A stretch of DNA of 64,000 nt, taken from NCBI GenBank assembly GCA_013306675.1, contig JABLUY010000050.1, positions 99,545 through 163,544 of the forward strand. Direction: 5' to 3'. Positions 58,945-64,000 of this stretch are shown here, piece after piece (the stretch's first letter is position 1; every line of letters starts with the position of its first letter). The stretch is from Thraustochytrium sp. TN22 (taxonomy: Eukaryota > Sar > Bigyra > Thraustochytrida > Thraustochytriidae). Both the position numbers and the translations under genes were made by a program. The notes under the pieces are model-generated. The model had not been told where the DNA came from. It did no database searches and saw nothing but the letters and a program-made list of their open reading frames with translations.

Positions 58945-61392
58945 TGAAGCACTGTTGCTGCCGCCGGTGCCGCCGACAGCAGCGGCGGCGGCTGTTGCGT
59001 TGCTCCCACCGACGCCGGACGCGCCGCCGCCGGCGTTTACGGCCGCCGAGGACCCGCCGGCGTCCTTGCCACTGCTGCCGCCGCCAGAAGCGCCCCGCGT
59101 CGGCGGGCGGCTGCCGGAGGCGAGAATCTCGGTCGGGTCGAAGTCGAGCATCTCGAAGAGCCGCTCCTGCTCCTCGCGGGTCATGAGCGGGCGTTCCTCG
59201 CCGTGGGACGCGGCCTGCGCCGCCGATGCCGTGGCTGGACGCTGCTGCGTGTGGGTGGTCGTGGTGGAGTCGCCGCTGCCCAAACCGACGGCCCAGCCAG
59301 CCCAGCCGAAGATGGAACCGGCCCACGAGGTCGGGTCCTTCTCGTCTGTGGCCAAGGGCACGCCGGCGGCACGGCGCTCCAACTCGAGCAGGTGCATATG
59401 GGCCCGCTCGAGACGCAGCTGATTCTCAGCGAGCGCGCGAAAGTACATGATATCGTCCACCTCATAGCGGTCCTCGAGCTCCTCCAGCATGGTGCGCTCC
59501 TTGGGGCTGAGCTCCAGGTAGGCGGTGACGACCATCGTGCTGGTGGCAGAGCCGTGCGGCTCTGAGGGCGGGCCGGCGCCGGCGCCGGCGTCGCCCGCCT
59601 CAGACGCCTCATCGCCCGCGCGAAGGACCATGGCGACCGCGGTCCCATCGGCGTTCGTCCTCACGGTGGATGGTGTGGCCTGGAGGTCGGCAATGCGCCG
59701 GCCGCGGCGCATCATCTCGCGGCGTAGCTGCAGTGGCGAGTCGACGGCCGGGACGAGCGGCGTGCCGAGCATGGAGCCCGCAGGGCCCGGCGTGACCTCG
59801 CCGTGACGCGGCGTCAGGGCAGCGCCGGCGCCGGCGCCGCCCAAAGCGCCTGCGGCGACTGAGGGCGTCCCGGGCGCCGGCTGACGCTGGCCACGGTCGC
59901 GGCGCGGCGTCCCGACGGTGCCAGCTGTTGCGACAGCTGCGTTGACCTGACTGGCTGGACGGCCCGCGAGGCTGCGCTTCCAGAGCTCGATATAGCGCAG
60001 ACGGTCGTGGCGGCGGCTGACAATGTAGTCCGCAGAGAAGCGGCGGCGGCGCTCGCGCACGTCTTCGAGCGTGGCGCGCAGCGCAAACTGCCACCATATG
60101 CGTGGTGCGTCGTGCACGGTGACGCCGCGCGGACGCAGGGAGGCGTAGGCGTAGGACTTCTCGGCGGCATCAAAGGCAGCGAGCATCTCCCAGGCATCCT
60201 GGAACTGGAAGCGCTCGAGCACGAGGACTACAGCGTCGATCTCGAGGTCGACGACGGTGTCGGGGCTGTCCGGAAAGCGCGGGTCGCGGTTGGACTGCAT
60301 CTTGAGCGTGAGGCTGACGGGCTCGAGGATGAAGCAGTGTTGCGCGCCGGTGCCGAGGCGCGCGCGCGTGCGCTGGTGGCTGACGGAGGCGAGCGCCGCG
60401 GCGGCTGCCGCGGCGCTGCGTATTCGGTCGGCCTCCTCGTCGGGCGGCGAGGCGCGCGGTGCGCCCGTGGCCTGCGCGGGCTTGAGCTGCTCGCGCGCCT
60501 TGCGCTCCTCGCGCTCCACGAGGCGCACGTCCTCCTCCTCTTGCTGCTGGCGCTTGGGAATCATGCGCTCGAAGACAGCGGCCATCTCGGCAAATGTACA
60601 GGTGCTGTAGTCGAGGTCGCCACCGTGCGCGGCGGCGGCGCCCGGGAATGGGTCACAATACACGGCGAAGTGGTCGAGGCGAAAGAGCTTGTACGCCAGC
60701 AGCTTCTCGAGGTACTTGCCGGAGTCGTCGAGGCGGCGCTTGATCTCGGAGACGAGGTCGACGAAGCAAGAGGCCCAGTGGCGGTCGGTGGACTGCATCT
60801 TGAGCGACTCCCAGGTGACGCCGACGGAGAAGGCGTGCTTGGGGTTGGTAACGCGGTCCTCGTAGCGCACGTGCACGTTGCGCACGGTCAGCTCAATGTT
60901 GTCGACGATGCGGTTGACGAGCCGCTCTGTGAAGCCGACCTTGGCCATCTCCTCGGCCTCGCTCATGTGCGCGCGGCTGAGCGCGTCGGTGTCCTCCTCG
61001 CCGTTGGACATGCTGTGCATGCCGGAGGACTTGCGCAGCTCGGCGCGCGCCAGGTCTGCTTTCTTTCGCGCACGCAGTTTGCGTTTGTAATCGCGCTCAT
61101 TGTAGGCGAGCGTCGGCTCGGCGATGAGGAAGACACGGTCAATGGAGATCTCCACGGGCTGGCTGCCCAGGTGTGTCCACGGGATGCGAATGTCGACCTG
61201 GCCGATGAAGCCGCGCTTCAGCTTGATGGGCGCCTCCACGGCGTCAAAGAGGTCCTTGCGCAGCTCCAGCTCCGAGAGCACCATGTGGCCGCCATAGACG
61301 CTCGTGCTCACCTTGTCCGGCCGGAAGCAGCCCTCCTCCACGTACGACCCCAGCACGCGGTTGAGCAGGTTCGCCACCCATCCTTCAAACAT
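42662..61392 (-). CDS. VPS13: VPS13-family bridge-like lipid transfer protein, two exons (join 47647-61392 and 42662-47233)
   Basis: The ATG at 61392 opens MFEGWVANLLNRVLGSYVE, the classic chorein N-terminus. Exon 1 gives 4,582 aa. It ends ...RIDNLSLQTLRLYQ at a CAG|GTACGT donor, and exon 2 resumes TQQVLLPYHSCPYTWDD, restoring the SHR-BD/VAB motif (YAWDEP in relatives). Together they give about 6,105 aa, well above the 3,000-4,400 usual for the family. The VAB repeats run from about 3590 (NETGLPIAFW) through YWIVNLSDL (about 4247) into exon 2. An APT1-like stretch (RVGWIQADNQLYGAYYPV), an ATG2-C/DH-like region (FFYEPALGLVRSPKDFGAG, FANGVSALFETLS) and a C-terminal PH-like domain follow. Much of the excess is low complexity: Gly, Ala, Ser and a His-rich tract encoded near 53700-53800. 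VPS13 proteins move phospholipids at membrane contact sites. Start-proximal cgccg pentamers lie at about 61420-61476. Confidence 0.93.
47234..47646 (-). other. Spliceosomal intron of VPS13 (413 nt)
   Basis: The donor CAG|GTACGT has its GT at 47646-47645. The acceptor CCCCCACAG ends at 47234. Both sides are in phase 0. The frame running back from exon 2 meets a TGA inside the intron, and the frame running past the donor loses all similarity (it becomes Gly/Arg-rich) before its stop at 47587. Joining restores a continuous VPS13 motif. This is the only intron I could support in the window. Confidence 0.85.
53690..53800. repeat. CAC/CAT-type repeat coding a His-rich tract in VPS13
   Basis: The plus strand shows gtt, gct and gtg-gtg runs. 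On the coding strand these read as Asn, Thr/Ser and then long His stretches broken by Pro, Ser, Gln and Arg. It is an in-frame expansion inside a linker of VPS13, not a domain. Confidence 0.8.
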
Positions 61393-61419
61393 GCTGCCTG
61401 CGTTCTACCGCGTTGTGCT

Positions 61420-61476
61420 GCGCTGCGCCGCGCCGCGCCGTGCCGCGCCGCGCCGCGCCGCACCGCGCCGCGCCGC
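61420..61476. repeat. cgccg pentamer repeat just upstream of VPS13
   Basis: About eleven imperfect period-5 units (cgccg, with tgccg and caccg variants) start about 30 nt upstream of the VPS13 ATG. Confidence 0.85.
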
Positions 61477-61559
61477 GCGCTCGCTGGACGCGCGCGGCCG
61501 AGCCGCAGGCACGAGAAGAGAAGCTCTCGCCGCCTCCGCGGATGCGGCTTGCCGGGTCT

Positions 61560-61630
61560 GGCCCGGCCTGGCCTGGCCTTGCCTTGCCTGGCCTGGCCTG
61601 GTCTGGCCAAGCCAAGCCTAGCCTGGCCTC
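61560..61630. repeat. ggcct pentamer repeat in the VPS13 upstream region
   Basis: About fourteen imperfect units of ggcct (with tgcct, ggtct and agcct variants) form a period-5 array about 170-240 nt upstream of the VPS13 ATG. Confidence 0.85.
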
Positions 61631-62135
61631 GCCCTCGCGCCGCGCCGCGCCGCCGCGCCGCGCCGCCCGCCCGCGCGCGGCGGGCCGGTCGGTGGCTCCC
61701 GTTCCGCGGGCCCGGCCGCGGTGGAGAAGCGGCTTTGCAGCTTCACTCGCAGATGACTGTCAGGCCAGTGGCTGCGCTGCAGTGCTGTCACAGAGCAGGC
61801 AGCAGCGGCTCAGGCTGCTGTGGTCCACGACGGCGCCGCGGCGTCGATCTACCAGCTAGGCCGGCCGCCTGGCCGGCGATCGACGGCCAGGAGAGGCGCC
61901 CGACGCGCCCGAGCGCGAGATTCGCGTTTGCCGCCACATGCTCATGGCCATTGGCAGGCGACGGCGGCCTAGCGAGCTAGGCACGTGCCGGGTCGTTGTG
62001 GGGCAGCAGACGGCACGTTCTTCTGGCTGTGGCAGGGTCTACAAGCATCACGATCACGAACGTGCCGTGTGTTTACTGGGCTATGTACAGGGAGCAAGCG
62101 AGCTGGAGCGCCGCGCCGAATCCCGAAGCTCACAG

Positions 62136-63077
62136 TCAAAGGAGGCTGGCCTGCGCAGCGGGCGCGCGGGCGTACGGGTTGGCCTTGTGCTGCGGGCCGC
62201 GGACCTCGTGCTCGAGCTGGTACACGAGGACGCGCTCGTGCGGTGTAAGAAGGTCCTTCAGGCGGTACTGGTGCGACTCGGTGACCTCCTCAAAGGTGCC
62301 GCTGGATCCAAACTCGACAGCGCCACCCTCGAAGCGCTCGTTGATGTAGACGAGGTCTTGCTGGTCCGCTTGATGAAAGGACTTGTGAAAGGCGTCTGTA
62401 GACCCCAAGTAGAGCGCGACGTGGAACTTGTAGACCTCTTCTTCGTCGTAGAGGCGGCGCGAGGGCGCGTCGGGCGACTCATGGAACTCGAGCGTCTGGC
62501 CCGTGGCAAAGGGCACGACGCAGCGTCCCGGCGCGGGTTCCTCCACGAGGCACCGGAGCGTCTCGCGGTAAAAGCCCGCAATGCCGGCCGCACTGTGCGG
62601 CGTGCACAGCAGCACAACGCGGCGCAGCGACACGAGCTGGTCGGAGCCGCAGGGGTGCGAGCCTGCCGCCAAGATGCGGCGCGCCTCGTCGGCCGGCACG
62701 CGCACGACGCGGAATTGATTTCCGAAGGGGCCGCGCACGGCGAGAGCGCCGGCGCCGTCCCTGCGTACCTCAATCTTGCCGCGCAGCGCAGGCAAGCTGT
62801 CCAGGCGCCTCTGTAGCGCGGTCAGGTCCTCCTGCGTGCCGATCTCCACCCAGCCCGGCACTCGCTGTCCCTCTTGCACGGGTTCGCGGCGCTTGAAGGA
62901 CCTCAAGAACGGCAGGTGCATCTGGCTCAGCCCCAGGTTCACGTGCAGCAGCCGGCTCTGGTCTGCGTGCACGTTCTCCTTGCTTCGCAGGCCGTCCACC
63001 CAGAAGCTACGCGCGAGCTTCACGTCCGGGATATTCAGGTTCAGGTGCTCCAGCAGGAGCAGCGGCTCGAAGGTCAT
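62136..63077 (-). CDS. VOC/glyoxalase-fold protein (313 aa)
   Basis: The ATG at 63077 (A at -3) begins MTFEPLLLLEHLNLNIPDV; the frame upstream is Arg/Ala-rich and not used. Two halves each resemble a vicinal-oxygen-chelate unit. Residues 1-130 run LEHLNLNIPDVKLARSFWVD, HVNLGLSQMHLPF and VRGPFGNQFRVV. Residues about 155-265 run VVLLCTPHSAAGIAGFYRETL, VVPFATGQTLEFHES and FHVALYLG. This pseudo-repeat with a helix after the first strand and GPFGNQF / GQTLEF turns is typical of glyoxalase I, dioxygenases and related enzymes. Possible metal ligands are the His and Glu of EHLNL, EFHES and FHVAL, but a complete site cannot be assigned by eye, so enzyme activity is uncertain. It ends with a charged tail. 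Confidence 0.8.
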   Translation of the reverse strand: MTFEPLLLLEHLNLNIPDVKLARSFWVDGLRSKENVHADQSRLLHVNLGLSQMHLPFLRSFKRREPVQEGQRVPGWVEIGTQEDLTALQRRLDSLPALRGKIEVRRDGAGALAVRGPFGNQFRVVRVPADEARRILAAGSHPCGSDQLVSLRRVVLLCTPHSAAGIAGFYRETLRCLVEEPAPGRCVVPFATGQTLEFHESPDAPSRRLYDEEEVYKFHVALYLGSTDAFHKSFHQADQQDLVYINERFEGGAVEFGSSGTFEEVTESHQYRLKDLLTPHERVLVYQLEHEVRGPQHKANPYARAPAAQASLL

Positions 63078-64000
63078 CCTCTTTTCCTCGACGACTCGAT
63101 GCGCGCGCGCTCTTGTCGCCGCCGCGTCAGCCCACCTTGCGCGCGCAGCCGCGTGGGCCGTGCGGGCGTCGTGCGCGCGCCGTCCGCGCGCCGCCAGCGG
63201 GTCTCCGTTCAAGTTATGCTCGCACGCCGTCTGTGATGAGGACTTACTTGTAGGTGCGCAAGCCCGAGGCGAGGCGAGGCGAGGCGAGGAGGTGAGGCTC
63301 TCTGAGCTCTCTCTCACTGTCAGTCAGGCGACGCGACACACAAGGCGAGGCGGGGCGAGGCGAGGAGAGGTGAGGTGAGGCGAGGCAAGGCGAGGCGAGC
63401 ACCTCCCTTGTCTCGATCTCTCCCCACGAGAAAGGGATGGCCACAGCCAGAATCAGATCAGATCTTCAAAAGGACGACCCGTGGCCAACGACAGCAGCCA
63501 AGCCTCGCATCGTCATGATCGTTGTGCCTGCCTTGGCAAGCATCCAAGCCCGGGCATTACCGAGCCGCCGCCTTGGACCCGTTCAAATTCAAATCCAGTG
63601 CCGCCCATCGCGGCACTCCTCCTCCCCTTCGCAGGCCGGCCGACCCTGTGCCGCCCTGTGCCGCCCTTGGCCGGCTGCTTCGCGCGAATTCCTCTCCTCG
63701 CGCCGGGCGCGCCGCTGCGCATCATCAGCGCCGGCGGCGCGACACTGCACTGCGCCCGCTGCAGTGCAGCCGCATCATCGATTGCAGCGCGCCGCCGCCA
63801 CCGGTGCGCGGCACTTGCGGCGCGGCGCGCGGCACTTGGCGCGAGCGGCGCGCAAGTGGCGGCACGTTCGAAAAAAAGGGGGCTGCCGCGCACGCACTGT
63901 CAGGCATCGCGCAGGCAGAGAGAGGCAGGCGGGCAGCAGGCCGCCCAATAGATGAGATGCGCCGCCCTCCGCGCCAAGGAGGGAGCGCCGAGGAGACTCG
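63078..64000. other. Upstream region of the VOC gene and window end, no gene seen
   Basis: The first 400 bp carry two gaggc/gcgag period-5 arrays (63265-63290 and 63340-63400), about 190-320 nt upstream of the VOC ATG. From 63430 to the edge the DNA is GC-rich with no domain-like frame on either strand. Confidence 0.5.
63265..63400. repeat. gcgag/gaggc pentamer arrays upstream of the VOC gene
   Basis: Two period-5 arrays of gaggc with gaggt and gggGc variants are separated by about 50 bp of ctctct-rich DNA. Confidence 0.8.

Larger units (their letters stand above)
61393..62135. other. VPS13 upstream region with pentamer repeats; 3' flank of the VOC gene
   Basis: These 743 bp hold a cgccg-type period-5 run (about 61420-61476) beginning about 30 nt upstream of the VPS13 ATG. 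A second period-5 run of ggcct variants lies at about 61560-61630, then mixed gccgc runs to 61690. No gene is supported; the long plus-strand frame across 60007-61980 is antisense to VPS13. Confidence 0.6.

Noticed and set aside
60007-61980. 657-codon plus-strand frame over the VPS13 start
   Set aside because: Antisense to the conserved chorein N-terminus and extended by pentamer repeats.

Overview
This window is nuclear DNA of a GC-rich, intron-poor eukaryotic microbe. The evidence is eukaryote-only protein families (VPS13, an inward-rectifier K+ channel, a kinase/RING-type fusion, IQ-motif scaffolds), Kozak-like starts (A at -3 of most chosen ATGs), one clear GT-AG intron, and no operon structure. 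Giant single-exon genes, C-type lectin plus GCC2/GCC3 ectodomains and IQ/ankyrin proteins fit a heterotrophic stramenopile such as a labyrinthulomycete. That placement is inference; no marker gene settles it.

Layout. 1-1672 (-): a secreted or surface C-type lectin/Cys-rich protein, cut by the window edge. 1673-4108: gene-free, with tandem repeats and a strong hairpin. 4109-14641: an ankyrin-IQ protein (-), a 67-aa coiled-coil protein (+) and a 2,450-aa IQ giant (+). 14903-16662: an LRR protein (-) and an acidic protein (+), divergent. 16710-20571: a glutamine-amidotransferase/WD40 fusion (-) divergent from an LCAT-type acyltransferase/phospholipase (+). 21150-24749: ankyrin-kinase-RING/RBR-like fusion (+). 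25646-31024: a FAAL-ACP-membrane megasynthase (+) whose tail resembles that of polylysine synthetase. 32727-35177: a Kir-type K+ channel with a large zinc-finger-bearing insertion (+).

35.4-42.7 kb is a recent duplication array: four nearly identical SDR-type oxidoreductases in -,+,-,+ order. It was made by an inverted duplication followed by a tandem copy that carried along a stub of the neighbouring VPS13 gene. 42662-61392 (-) is VPS13, about 6,105 aa in two exons. 62136-63077 (-) is a VOC/glyoxalase-fold protein, followed by a repeat-rich upstream region to the end.

The genes do not form one pathway. Several handle membranes or lipids (VPS13 lipid transfer, LCAT-like, FAAL synthase, Kir channel), and two IQ proteins suggest cytoskeletal or ciliary scaffolds. 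Two features recur across the window. Short-period GC-rich tandem repeats (often period 5) lie just upstream of many start codons. CTAG-rich tracts recur between genes. Many long antisense reading frames exist only because of the base composition and were discarded.
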